Shown one piece after another: positions 16,789-26,042 of a stretch of DNA of 64,000 nucleotides. Source of the stretch: Cohnella zeiphila (lineage in GTDB: Bacteria; Bacillota; Bacilli; Paenibacillales; Paenibacillaceae); assembly GCF_014212055.1 (NCBI RefSeq), contig NZ_JACJVO010000033.1:1-64000 (forward strand), read 5' to 3'. The first letter of the stretch is position 1, and each line of letters opens with the position of its first letter. The translations under genes were made by a program, and so were the position numbers. The notes beneath the pieces were generated by a model that did no database searches, was not told the DNA's origin, and was given only the letters and a program-made list of their open reading frames with translations.

Positions 16789-17286
16789 TTATTTGCCTTC
16801 ATCGTCGGCAGAGGGACCATAGAGACCCGGCACCGGAAGATCGAGAAGCCTCAAATAAACCCCGAGCTGCGCCCGGTGATGAATCATGTGGCTTAAGCCG
16901 AAAGAGCGAAGGGCGATCGCCCGCGGCTGGCGCAGGATGAGATGCTCGCCGTTCCGCAAAGTCCATTCCTCGCCGAGCGTGTTCTCGTCGCATTCCGCTA
17001 ACAGCTTTTCCAGCTTGACGACGTTCGCATCGAATTCCTCCAATACGTCTTCGCGTCTTCCCAGGGCTTCCCGCCGAAGCGGCACGGTCGAAAGATCGAA
17101 TTCCGGGTAAAGAAAAATGGCGATTTGCCAGTTCAGAATGTTGATCAGATGCGTGGCCAACCCGCCCAGCGCCATCGATTTCTCGTGCGGCTTCCACGCC
17201 ATATGCTCGTTAGGCAAACGCTCCAGAATAGTTCGCGTCAGGGCAAGCTCATGCGTGGCGTCTCCGACGATCAGTTGTTTCACCAT
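16789..17286 (-). CDS. DinB-family protein
   Basis: 165 residues forming the four-helix DinB/YfiT-like fold. Histidines in GGLATHLINI and LSHMIHHRAQLG fit the three-histidine metal site of the family. AAGGAGG lies nine bases before ATG. DinB proteins are metal-dependent and often act as thiol-transferases or detoxification enzymes; the reaction of this one is unknown. Monocistronic by position. Confidence 0.85.
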   Translation of the reverse strand: MVKQLIVGDATHELALTRTILERLPNEHMAWKPHEKSMALGGLATHLINILNWQIAIFLYPEFDLSTVPLRREALGRREDVLEEFDANVVKLEKLLAECDENTLGEEWTLRNGEHLILRQPRAIALRSFGLSHMIHHRAQLGVYLRLLDLPVPGLYGPSADDEGK

Positions 17287-17426
17287 AGATTTTCATCCTC
17301 CTTTAAAAAGTAAGATACTATAAAACCGATCCAGTGAAAAGGCTTGCACTGCCGTTTAGAATGAATCAGAGACTAATCACGATTTGGCGAAAGGCGTAAC
17401 AAAGCCGGAAAAATAGAGAGGAGAAC

Positions 17427-17802
17427 GTGCGTTTTGAATTCGGGGACATCGATCCTGATTCTTATGCCGATGCCCATGAGCTTCAGGTTCCAATTTTTGT
17501 TACAATCGAGCGAGCTTCTGAGAGAAAACCCAAAAAAACGGCAGAATCCGTTTTACATTCGTCCAAACGGTCGAAGCTGCTAGTGAGTAAGCCAAACGAG
17601 CCTCCGGAAAAAAGACGTTCCGGTTATTGACGGACCGAGCGTCGGCCTGCAATTATTGAAAGCCGGCCACGTGAATGAATTGCAAATCGGCAAGGGTCAG
17701 CGGCTTTTCGAACAACTTGAAGGAATGCTGATCATGTTTAAGAAGACAAGACTCGTTGAAACGGGCCAGTGTACGGATATTTGGTTTACGGTTCAAAAGT
17801 AA
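17427..17802 (+). pseudogene. Relic of a dihydrofolate-reductase-like (RibD C-terminal) protein
   Basis: Three pieces of the family can be read in different frames. First DPDSYADAHELQVPIFV (from about 17450), then RFTFVQTVEAASE in another frame (about 17549-17588), then VIDGPSVGLQLLKAGHVNEL to a TAA at 17800-17802. They match the order of YyaP-like dihydrofolate reductase-family proteins (QVPIFV, FTFV, GGPSLGRQLLEAGLVDEL). The N-terminal third is missing and at least two frameshifts plus an in-frame stop break it. Not functional. Confidence 0.7.
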
Positions 17803-17873
17803 ATGCCCGAATACGAATGAAATGCTTTAAAACCGTTGGCTTATATTATTGGCATATCTTTTTCACAAAACCC

Positions 17874-17893
17874 GTATTTTATACATATGTCTA
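17874..17893. repeat. 20-bp exact repeat, copy 1
   Basis: The 20 bases beginning GTATTTTATACATATG recur exactly at 43338-43357 in the same orientation. This copy lies at the broken 3' end of the glycosidase-like gene, between it and the DHFR-like relic. Confidence 0.7.
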
Positions 17894-17958
17894 TAACATA
17901 TAAAACCTCTCGGGTCTGCTCGGATCCAATTTTAGATGCAACACCGACTCCCGCTTCA

Positions 17959-19590
17959 TTAAAAGTTCAGAAAACTTTGATTTGAGCGCAAATAACGTCG
18001 CCACGTTTCCGGATGCGACTGTGGATTGTAGGACAACCTGCCCCACAATCGATAGGTATACAGAAATTTGGTCCAATCGCGAATGCCCAACTTCAACTCC
18101 TCGTCTTCATAGAGTTCACGCCCCCCGATCGTCCCTGAACCTTTCTTCCCTTTGAACGAAAGCGGTTCAAACCATTCGACGCCAAGTGAACCGCAGAAGC
18201 CGGAAAATCGACCAAAGCCGGCAGCCATTGCAGGATCGCCCCACAGCAGGATGCGCTGCGTACCCGGCCAGAGCCGGTGAATTAGTCCATAGGTGCGATC
18301 GCCACGAAGAAAATCGGCATAGCCGTAACGAGTAAAGCTTCGCTTAGACGTGGTGCTCATCCCACTCCTTGCTTTGCCGTCGTGATGCCCGGTGCTCGGC
18401 GGATGAAGCGATATTTTGCCTTTCCCCGTTCCCGGAACAAATTCTTTTCGGCGGATTGATGCCTGATGATAAGGCAACCCCATATGTTCCGCCCAATATT
18501 TGGTCGACAACATAAACTGCTTGCCTGTCTTTTCCGTGATCTCCAAGAGTTCATCATTGACCCCCTTGGAATGAAAATCTAAGTCAGTTAAGTTCTTGGC
18601 ATCCTTCACCTTTTCCATAACCACCCGCCAAAATTCATGAGTGGGCTCGGGAACGCCGCCTTCGAAATGGACCCGAAACGTCAGGCCTTCAATCTCCGGG
18701 CAAGTTTCAAGCAGCAGCGCCAAGGCGTCACGGCAGTACTGCGCATGATTTTGCGCGTTTAGTCCCGAGATCCGATACTTTTTATTTGTGTTATTCGGTC
18801 CGTAATCGTATGCGTGATTCCACAAACCAAGGCGGAAATCCAGGCCGCGAAGCTTAGCCTGCTGTCCGATATACCGAATCATCGCCAGGTTTCGCTCTCT
18901 TTCATCCGCCGATAGCCCCTCCACTTCAACAGAATATCCGGGAACGGAAAGCACGAAGGGATAGAAGAAACAAAAGTAAGTGTCCAGTACGACACGATCA
19001 ATGAGATAATCGTAGCCTGCGCCCACACTGAAGGTAAATTGATTGAATCGATGCGTGGCCAGCTCCGTTAAATATTCGTCCCAAAATTGAGGATCATAGA
19101 ACCATGGTTTATCTTCCGGTTCGCTGGTGAACAGGCGAGTGATGCGGCGTACCGGATTAGTCGGCTTCTCGACTATCGACTGAATAGATTGCAAAGCTTC
19201 GACCGGGTCTTCCGCATGCTTTGCGATATCGGCGAGCTCCAACACCGCATAGACAAGACCGCGAACATCGCTTCCGACAGCGAAAACGGTAGGGACGCTA
19301 TTCAATGTTATATTTGTGTTTGCAATTCCAAATGACTCTGCTTCTACGGGAACGTTCAATCCTGCGTCTGACCATCCCGGCAGTTTCGAAGCCGAGGATA
19401 AGCCGGTTATCACAATTTGAAGTCCATCCTGATCATTGCCGAAACCGTCAATCCCATCGTGCGCGATTGTCTCTACCTTCCGGCTGCGAAGCACATTCGT
19501 CAGATGGCAAACTGCCCATATCGCTGGTTCCTGCTTAGATACAGGATCGAATGTATTCCTGAATACGTCAACTTTTACCACTTTCTTCAT
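17959..19590 (-). CDS. Glycoside-hydrolase-like protein, probably truncated at the 3' end
   Basis: 543 residues. The first ~140 residues resemble the alpha/beta domain found before the barrel in GH20/GH67/GH115-type enzymes (SVPTVFAVGSDVRGLVYAVLELAD). A TIM-barrel-like part follows (RRITRLFTSEPEDKPWFYD, FNQFTFSVGAGYDYL, GLDFRLGLWNH, LTFRVHFEGG). No export signal is seen. AAGGAGGG precedes the ATG. The C-terminus stops abruptly after RRYLRSNQSFLNF. A neighbouring frame continues LKSKFSELLMKRESVL to 17891, so a frameshift near 17988 and loss of the true end are likely. Substrate unknown, perhaps a uronic-acid- or hexosamine-containing glycan. Confidence 0.55.
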   Translation of the reverse strand: MKKVVKVDVFRNTFDPVSKQEPAIWAVCHLTNVLRSRKVETIAHDGIDGFGNDQDGLQIVITGLSSASKLPGWSDAGLNVPVEAESFGIANTNITLNSVPTVFAVGSDVRGLVYAVLELADIAKHAEDPVEALQSIQSIVEKPTNPVRRITRLFTSEPEDKPWFYDPQFWDEYLTELATHRFNQFTFSVGAGYDYLIDRVVLDTYFCFFYPFVLSVPGYSVEVEGLSADERERNLAMIRYIGQQAKLRGLDFRLGLWNHAYDYGPNNTNKKYRISGLNAQNHAQYCRDALALLLETCPEIEGLTFRVHFEGGVPEPTHEFWRVVMEKVKDAKNLTDLDFHSKGVNDELLEITEKTGKQFMLSTKYWAEHMGLPYHQASIRRKEFVPGTGKGKISLHPPSTGHHDGKARSGMSTTSKRSFTRYGYADFLRGDRTYGLIHRLWPGTQRILLWGDPAMAAGFGRFSGFCGSLGVEWFEPLSFKGKKGSGTIGGRELYEDEELKLGIRDWTKFLYTYRLWGRLSYNPQSHPETWRRYLRSNQSFLNF

Positions 19591-19800
19591 GCTCTGTCCC
19601 TCCTTAGCGCTTTCTGTAAATGAGATTTTCGAGGAATCTTACGCGCCACTCCCATTCGAATGGTTGTATTAATGGCTCTCTCAACGATAAGTAGTTCCAC
19701 ATTATGAACATCGTTCAAAATAATGCCTGGAATTATGTTCTCATGAGATTCGTCCGGTGTCAAATAAAAAACAAATTAATGGATTCTTCAATCTTGGTTT

Positions 19801-19896
19801 GCCACTCAGGCATTCCCAGGCTCAACGCTACATCAAAAATACGGTGAAAAATTCACAAAAGAAGAAGCCGATTTTGCTATTAAGAACCTGGGTTAA
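19801..19896 (+). pseudogene. Fragment of an Ltp-type lipoprotein domain
   Basis: The frame ending at TAA 19894-19896 reads LHQKYGEKFTKEEADFAIKNLG. This matches the conserved block of Ltp/host-cell-surface lipoprotein repeats (SEYGEKFTPEEAQYAIDNL). The preceding repeat part is readable only in another frame. No start codon or signal peptide remains. Confidence 0.45.
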
Positions 19897-19905
19897 TAAA
19901 AACGC

Positions 19906-19946
19906 AAAAACGCCATTAACCAAAAATTGGTCAATGGCGTTTTATT
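19906..19946 (+). terminator. Rho-independent terminator
   Basis: AAAACGCCATT and AATGGCGTTTT pair, with inner ACCA/TGGT, followed by ATTTT. It lies ten bases after the Ltp-like fragment and was probably that gene's terminator. Confidence 0.8.
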
Positions 19947-19970
19947 TTCATTTAGATCTTTAGTTGTTTT

Positions 19971-20207
19971 CTATTACAGCCTTTATTAGATGCGGTTTTC
20001 TTTTGCTCGATGTCTATTCCGGAAAGCGGCTCATTTATTTTTAAACCAAGCGCTTGAAAATACCTTCCACAGAGTTCCCGTCTTAATCCCTTCGTCGCCA
20101 GCTTCGATCTTAGACATTCGGGCCTGAATCGTCCCGGCTTTATCGGCTAGTTCCTTTTGCATGCTCAATCGATTTTGTGATTGCGAAAAATCCAACTGAT
20201 CAACCAT
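19971..20207 (-). pseudogene. Frameshifted XRE-family helix-turn-helix regulator
   Basis: Reading from ATG at 20207 gives QKELADKAGTIQARMSKIEA, a canonical HTH_3 motif, then GDEGIKTGTLWKVF. One extra T in a TTTT run near 20070 shifts the frame. The restored frame continues QALGLKINEPLSGIDIEQ to a TAG at 19971-19973. The protein would be about 78 residues, like HipB/HigA-type antitoxins or small repressors. No intact partner gene is next to it. Confidence 0.6.
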
Positions 20208-20311
20208 ATTGTAATTCCAACGATTATGATAGTAATCTGTGTGGTTATATAAAGGAATCTTTAGTGCGTTAACGAATCGTGGAATCGAACGCAGACTTAT
20301 TCGCAGCAGTA

Positions 20312-20465
20312 AACTAATTAGCTACGGTCTGGTCCAATATTCTCAAGAAAGGATCATGCTCGTTTTGACTCAATTGACGACTTGTTGAAATCTCTCAATG
20401 ATCGCGGTAAAGGTTTTGAAATTCAACATACGATTGATTTTGGGGATGTCTTTTGGGTGAATTAA
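20312..20465 (+). pseudogene. Unrecognised gene fragment with one frameshift
   Basis: One frame reads KLISYGLVQYSQE and the next continues KDHARFDSIDDLLKSLNDRG to a TAA at 20463-20465. The change of frame near 20350 makes a believable single protein end. I do not recognise the family. It lies among other relics. Confidence 0.3.
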
Positions 20466-20569
20466 GGGCTGTTATAGCAGCCAGCCTGCGCAGATTCTGG
20501 AACACTACGTGTTCAAGAGGAAAGTGCGATAAGTCTACGCAAGAGAAGACCTTAGAAGATCACAAGAAA

Positions 20570-20606
20570 GCCCGTCAAGGTGTTCTCCTTGCATTGACGG
20601 GCGTTT
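20570..20606 (+). terminator. Rho-independent terminator
   Basis: GCCCGTCAA (20570-20578) pairs with TTGACGGGC (20594-20602), followed by GTTTT. No intact plus-strand gene precedes it, so it is another remnant of a lost gene. Confidence 0.75.
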
Positions 20607-20699
20607 TCCTTCTCCCACACTCTGAAGTGTCCCAGCCGAATGGTTGGGGGTGGTTGATTTGAAAAAAATCAAGATAGGGTTTTCTTACTTATCACGTGT

Positions 20700-22871
20700 T
20701 CAGAAAGCAATCCGGTACGTATGGGCCGACTTCGTTAGTTCCAGTTCGTAGTACCCGCTGCCGACAGGAACAAGCTCCCCTTCTTCGCAAAAGGGCGCTC
20801 CCGCGCACGGAAAGCGCAGCGTGCCGACGCCGGCGTCCGGCGTTGTGATGACGATGTCCGATCGGGTCACGCGGACCTTGACCTCGCCATCGGGCGTCGG
20901 AACCTCCCCTTCCATCCATTCGAGATCGCCGAGAAACGGCTCGATCCGGTAACGCTTATAACCGGGCGCTTCAGGCCGTACGCCGAGCAAGAATTTGCCA
21001 AGCAAATAAATTGGCGCGGCTCCCCAGGCGTGACACAGGCTCTTGCGGTACTTGTCGCCATACATGTCGTACTGCAGCTCGGGCGACAGGCTCGGATCGT
21101 ACTCCTCCCAGAACGTCGTCGCGCCAAGAGCCAGCATCCCCCCCCAATAGCGGCGCATCTCGTCAAGCACATAGAGCCGCTCACCCACCTCGCACAGCGC
21201 TTCCAGCTCGAAGAAGCGCATAAACGGCGTCTTAATGGCCGGCACATCCCGGTTAAGAAGCACGTTTCGCTTGACGGATTCCTTTCGCTGCTCGTCAAGA
21301 TAACCGAAGCGAAGGGCGAACATGTTCGGATACTTTAACAGCCGTTCGATTTTCTCGCCAGCCAGCCGGCCATGAATCAAGGCGCTCTGATTCTCGTCCC
21401 AGAACAGATGCAAAATCTGTTCGCGCAAGTCTTCTGCTAGTCCGGCGAACCGATCCGCAGTCGCCGAATCGTTCAGCAGCTGGGCGAATTCGGCCACCGT
21501 CTCCAGCGAACGGCAGAACATGAGCTGTTCGAAGCAGAGCTCGCCGCGGCGTTCCATGTCCGCCCAGTCCACGAAAACCCAATCCTCAGGGAAACCCTCC
21601 ATCATCCCTTCGCTATTGCGGCGGCCAAGGCAGAACTCCGCCAGCGACAGCATGTCGGTGTAGCGGCTTCGAATGAAGTCCAAATCGCCGGTATACATAT
21701 AATAGTCGGACAGGCTAAGGAACCAGTAGAATGTATAATCCATAATCGTGTTGATATGAATACGGACCGGGTCCTTGCCTCGCAAGGCGATCAGCGTTCT
21801 CCGCGTCACATCCTGCTCGAAGTACGAATAATGGTTGATCAAAAAACCGAGATTGGCGTCACCGCTCCACACCCACCGGTCCCGCTTCATCCCATCGTAC
21901 AGAAATTCCCGCATGTTGATCCGCAGCGTATAAGCCGAAACGTCCCAAATCCGGTTCAGCAGCTCGTCGGAGCAGCGGAACGCGCCTCTCTCCTTCATCG
22001 GCAAAAATTCGTATTCGTGCAGCGCCTCCCGCCACGAGATGCCATCGTCCGCGGCTAACTGCACGTATCGGAACGCGCGGGCAACCGCCGTTTGGACATC
22101 ACAAGGGGCGTCCCCGGAGACGACCAGCTCATCTGTCGTCTCCGCCCGCTCTCCGGCCATCGCTTCCTCCAGTGATTCGCCGTAATGCAAGCGCAGGACA
22201 CCCGTCCCTTGCAGCGCTTTGAACGACAAATGACCGAACGTCTCGCGTCCGAAGTCCAAGATTGTCTTGCCCTCTCGCTCGAAGACGGACGCCGGGCATA
22301 CGGTCTCGTATTCGAACGGGAACGCCGCAGGCGGCCGTGATGCCCGGTTCAGCTTTGCCCAAGACGCCGCCGGCACCCACCGGCCGTCGAAGCATGTCAC
22401 CTCCCAGCCGCTGCCGGTGCCGCAATGCTCGCTCTCCGCATAGATGGCGGGCAGCGCGGCATCGTTCACAACCTTGACCGTCAGCTCGTGTCGGCCCACC
22501 GGTAATAAGATCGCCGCGGGCGACCGACGCTCGCACGGCACCGGCTCCATGCTGCCGTCCAAATGTGCGATAAAGTCGCCCTGCACGGTTAGTGTCAGTA
22601 CCTCCGGCTGTTCGAGTTCGAACGAACGCCGGAACATCACATTCGAATAAGCGGTATCCAGGCGCCATACCGGCGGACAGACATATCCCCGATACTGCCT
22701 CAGCACGGAAGCTTTGGCGTTCAGCCAATGCTCGTAGTCGCCTGGATACCAGATCCAGCGCGCTTCGCTCGATTCCATCCCGCCACGCCTATCTTCGTTT
22801 ACTGGCGGAAGCGCTTTGTCCGGCTTCCGATCCGTTGCGTCGTTTTCTCCGACGTTCATTTCCACATTCAT
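20700..22871 (-). CDS. GH78 alpha-L-rhamnosidase (shorter clade)
   Basis: 723 residues. An N-terminal beta-sandwich (about 35-250, ARWIWYPGDYEHW) is followed by the (alpha/alpha)6 barrel. The barrel has the GH78 motif DGMKRDRWVWSGDANLGF, whose acidic residues belong to the active site, and GGMLALGATTFWEEYDPSLS. A C-terminal beta-domain ends the protein. There is no signal peptide, so it acts on imported oligosaccharides. Its ATG overlaps the stop of the preceding GH78 gene (ATGA), which fixes the start. It hydrolyses terminal alpha-L-rhamnose by inversion. Last gene of the rhamnose locus. Confidence 0.9.
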   Translation of the reverse strand: MNVEMNVGENDATDRKPDKALPPVNEDRRGGMESSEARWIWYPGDYEHWLNAKASVLRQYRGYVCPPVWRLDTAYSNVMFRRSFELEQPEVLTLTVQGDFIAHLDGSMEPVPCERRSPAAILLPVGRHELTVKVVNDAALPAIYAESEHCGTGSGWEVTCFDGRWVPAASWAKLNRASRPPAAFPFEYETVCPASVFEREGKTILDFGRETFGHLSFKALQGTGVLRLHYGESLEEAMAGERAETTDELVVSGDAPCDVQTAVARAFRYVQLAADDGISWREALHEYEFLPMKERGAFRCSDELLNRIWDVSAYTLRINMREFLYDGMKRDRWVWSGDANLGFLINHYSYFEQDVTRRTLIALRGKDPVRIHINTIMDYTFYWFLSLSDYYMYTGDLDFIRSRYTDMLSLAEFCLGRRNSEGMMEGFPEDWVFVDWADMERRGELCFEQLMFCRSLETVAEFAQLLNDSATADRFAGLAEDLREQILHLFWDENQSALIHGRLAGEKIERLLKYPNMFALRFGYLDEQRKESVKRNVLLNRDVPAIKTPFMRFFELEALCEVGERLYVLDEMRRYWGGMLALGATTFWEEYDPSLSPELQYDMYGDKYRKSLCHAWGAAPIYLLGKFLLGVRPEAPGYKRYRIEPFLGDLEWMEGEVPTPDGEVKVRVTRSDIVITTPDAGVGTLRFPCAGAPFCEEGELVPVGSGYYELELTKSAHTYRIAF

Positions 22872-25800
22872 CCTCTCTCGTCGCCCGCGACAGGTATCGT
22901 TCTGAATTGGTAGCGGCCGGAACCGACCACCAGCCATACAGCCTCGCCTTCCCGGCGCAGGAACGACCACCCGTTCCCTTCGCTGCCCGGCTCGACGGGC
23001 ATCCCGTCCGCCTCGACCCGACAGCCTGAGCGGCAAGGAACGGCTACTTCGGCGTTCGAATTGGCGGGAATGTCCGCCTCCAGCGTAAAGGCGCCTGCCT
23101 CCTCCCTCCAGCCAACGGCAATCGGTCCGTAAAGCGTCTCGTACCGGCACCGGACCCTGCCGATACCTCCTCCAGGCTGCGGACGTATGAGGAACGATTG
23201 AAACCCCGCCCCGTCCTCGCGGAGATCGATACCGGCCAGACGCCGATACAGCCATTCCCCAACGGAGCCTAGCGCATAGTGGTTGAACGAATTCATCTCC
23301 GGGTCCTGGAACCCGCGTTCCGCGCTCCAACCGTCCCACCGCTCCCAGATTGTCGTCGCGCCGTTGCGCACCGGATAAAGCCAGCTTGGAAATTCCTCCT
23401 GCAGCAGCAGGCGAAACGCTGCGTCCGTCTCACCGAACCGGGACAGCACCTCCAAAATATAGCTGACTCCCATAAAGCCCGTCGTCAAATGCCAGCCATT
23501 GTCCCGGATATTGTCCACAAGGTCTCGCACCGCGGCGGGCTCCTGTTCTGCGGTGAGCAGACCGATCATGAGCGCTAGCACGTAGGCCGTCTGCGTGCGG
23601 CATGCGACATGGCCGTCGGCCGTCATGAAATGGTTCTGGAAAGCGATCCGTAGTTTCTCCAGCAAGCGGCCGTACGTCTCGCCGTCGGCCGTCTCCCCGA
23701 TCGTGTCCGCCATCTGCGCCATCAGCTTGACGCTGTAAGCGAAAAAAGCCAGATTGATGAACTTCTTGGGCGTCTCGGCGCCGAACGCCAGATGATCGCC
23801 GAAGCTTTCCGTTCGACGGATACCTTCGTCATCGCTGTCGTTCTCCAGATATTGAATCCACTTCTTCATTGCTTCGTAGTTTTCGAGAATGAACCTGACA
23901 TCCCCGTAGACGCGGTACATTGTCCAGGGCAAAATGACGCCGCAGTCGCCGAAAAAAACGTGTCCCGCTCCAAAATGCACGACATCCGGCGCGACGTTCG
24001 GATAAGCCCCGTCGTCCCGCTGCGCGTCCCGGATATCCGTCAGCCATTTGCGATAGAAGCTGGCGGCGTTCATGTTGTAGGTGGCCGTGCGGGCGAACGC
24101 GTGGGCATCGCCCGTCCATCCGAGCCGTTCGTCGCGTTGCGGACAGTCGAGCGGGATGCCGATAAAATTGCCGCGCTGGCTCCAGCGAATGTTGGATAAG
24201 AGCCGGTTCAGCAGCGGATGCGATGCCTCCAATTCGCCCACCTCCGCCGCATCAGAATGGATGACGATGCCTGTCAGCGCCCCAGCGTCTAACTCGCCCG
24301 GATAGCCTTCAATCTCGGCATACTGAAAGCCGTGATAGGTGAACGAGGGCTCGTAGGTCTCCTTCCCCTCGCCGCTCATTAGATAAATGTCGGTCTGTTT
24401 GGCCGTGCGCAGATTGTCCATGTACAGCCGCCCGTCGGCACCGAGCCGCTCCGCATAACGAATGCGGATGCGAGTTCCCGACGGTCCTCGCGATGTCAGC
24501 CGCAGCCAGCCCGTCATGTTTTGGCCGAAGTCGACCAGATAGGTCGTGGCATCGACGCGTACAACCGACTTCGGAGGCAGCTCCCGGGCCCGGACAATGG
24601 CAGGCCCTTGCGCAGCGGTCATCCGGCCGCCCGAAAGCTGATCCGGCACGATGGCGGGCTGCCAGCGGCGCTCCTTGCGCTCCAGCCGGGCGTCGTACGT
24701 CTCGCCCATGTACAGGTCGGCCGAGAGGACCGGACTTTCCGCCGCCTGCCAGCTCTCGTCGGTTCCCCACCGTTCCTGCAACCCGTCCTCGTATTCGATT
24801 CGCAGCTCGGCCCGAAACGCGACCGTGCTCCCGTAATGGAACGGGCCGCAAATGCCGAGATGGCCAGCGTACCAGCCAGGACCGACGATCGCTTCCAGCC
24901 GGTTGTCGCCGCGGCGTAAACAAGCGGCGATATCGTACGTGCGGTAAGGAATGCGAACGCGGTAATCCATCCAGCCCGGCGCCAGCACATCGCCGTTGAC
25001 ACGCTGCCCGTTAAGCGTGCAGACATATAGACCCAGCGCCGACACGTACAGGCGTGCTCGCCGCACCGGCTTGGCGATGCGCAGCGTGGAGCCGAATACG
25101 GGAAGCGGACCGTATCCGACGTTGACCGGATAGAGAATTCGCTTGTAATGCTCCCATTCCCCGTTGCCGACTCGCCCGTTCGACTTCGGCTCGCGCCAAT
25201 GACGATCATCGAAGGCCGGCATCTTCCAGCCTTCCTCCTCCCGATCGAACACTCGCCAGCCCGCATCGGTTCCAAGCGTCCGCACGGTACCGTCTGCCCA
25301 AGCCAGCGACAGCATCGCGACAAACCCTTGCTTCTCTCCGTCCGCGATCATTGCCAGGACGTTATCGCCCGGAACGAGCAGCGCAGCGATATCGAGCACA
25401 ACTGTCTGCAAGTAAGGATAGAACAGCCCTTCACTGCTACCGTTTACCCAAATGCGCAGCGAATCGGTGGCTAGCACATGCAGCTTGGCCTGAGCCGGCG
25501 GGTTCGGCCCACAATCGAAGACAAGCCGGAACAGCCGATTCCTGCCGTCTTCCGCGTTCTCACCATCCCATACCAATGCTTCGCCTCTTAGTAGGTCGGG
25601 CTCCGGCTCCGGCGGTCGCGAAAAAGGCGCGGCAATCCACTTTGCCTCCCACTCCCGTTCGTCCAACAACCCGGTCTCCCAATAGGCTTCATTGCTCCAT
25701 GGACTTTCTTGACCGTCCCGGTCCCACACCTTCACCTTCCAGTAATAGCGCGCGGCGGATTCCGGCACCGGCCCCTCGTACGCGATGTATTGCGACCGGT

Positions 25801-26008
25801 CGGAAGCCACCCGTCCAGTATCCCAGATATCTCCCTCGTCCCGCATCAAGCTTTCAAGACTGCTGGCGACGATCAATCGGTACGCGCTCTGCCGAACATT
25901 CCGTACCGACTCGGCCGTCACCAGCCGCCAGCCGAACGCGGGTCGGCGCGTTTCCGTTCCGATCGGATTGATTTCATCATCTGTTGTCAACGTATGGATG
26001 GTCAGCAT
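22868..26008 (-). CDS. GH78 alpha-L-rhamnosidase (BsRhaB-type)
   Basis: 1046 residues. Order of domains: an N-terminal fibronectin-like domain (RPAFGWRL...SAYRLIVAS), rhamnosidase N and beta-sandwich domains (about 140-500), the (alpha/alpha)6 catalytic barrel (about 600-930) and a C-terminal beta-domain. The barrel has DCPQRDERLGWTGDAHAFAR, which carries catalytic acidic residues, and GATTIWERWDGW. No export signal. Start ATG at 26008 with AAGGAG 12 bases upstream. It overlaps the next GH78 gene by four bases. Two different GH78 enzymes in one operon suggest a substrate with more than one rhamnosyl linkage. Confidence 0.93.
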   Translation of the reverse strand: MLTIHTLTTDDEINPIGTETRRPAFGWRLVTAESVRNVRQSAYRLIVASSLESLMRDEGDIWDTGRVASDRSQYIAYEGPVPESAARYYWKVKVWDRDGQESPWSNEAYWETGLLDEREWEAKWIAAPFSRPPEPEPDLLRGEALVWDGENAEDGRNRLFRLVFDCGPNPPAQAKLHVLATDSLRIWVNGSSEGLFYPYLQTVVLDIAALLVPGDNVLAMIADGEKQGFVAMLSLAWADGTVRTLGTDAGWRVFDREEEGWKMPAFDDRHWREPKSNGRVGNGEWEHYKRILYPVNVGYGPLPVFGSTLRIAKPVRRARLYVSALGLYVCTLNGQRVNGDVLAPGWMDYRVRIPYRTYDIAACLRRGDNRLEAIVGPGWYAGHLGICGPFHYGSTVAFRAELRIEYEDGLQERWGTDESWQAAESPVLSADLYMGETYDARLERKERRWQPAIVPDQLSGGRMTAAQGPAIVRARELPPKSVVRVDATTYLVDFGQNMTGWLRLTSRGPSGTRIRIRYAERLGADGRLYMDNLRTAKQTDIYLMSGEGKETYEPSFTYHGFQYAEIEGYPGELDAGALTGIVIHSDAAEVGELEASHPLLNRLLSNIRWSQRGNFIGIPLDCPQRDERLGWTGDAHAFARTATYNMNAASFYRKWLTDIRDAQRDDGAYPNVAPDVVHFGAGHVFFGDCGVILPWTMYRVYGDVRFILENYEAMKKWIQYLENDSDDEGIRRTESFGDHLAFGAETPKKFINLAFFAYSVKLMAQMADTIGETADGETYGRLLEKLRIAFQNHFMTADGHVACRTQTAYVLALMIGLLTAEQEPAAVRDLVDNIRDNGWHLTTGFMGVSYILEVLSRFGETDAAFRLLLQEEFPSWLYPVRNGATTIWERWDGWSAERGFQDPEMNSFNHYALGSVGEWLYRRLAGIDLREDGAGFQSFLIRPQPGGGIGRVRCRYETLYGPIAVGWREEAGAFTLEADIPANSNAEVAVPCRSGCRVEADGMPVEPGSEGNGWSFLRREGEAVWLVVGSGRYQFRTIPVAGDERG

Positions 26009-26042
26009 GACGATAACGTTCTCCTTCCGATTACTGCTGCGC

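Noticed and set aside
19757-19963. A 68-codon plus-strand frame over the Ltp-like fragment
   Set aside because: No SD, reads through the terminator hairpin, and the recognisable Ltp motif lies in a different frame.
22872-23339. Upstream extension of the shorter GH78 gene frame
   Set aside because: It overlaps the other GH78 gene in another frame, is Arg/Gly-rich and the ATGA junction with SD context explains the real start at 22871.
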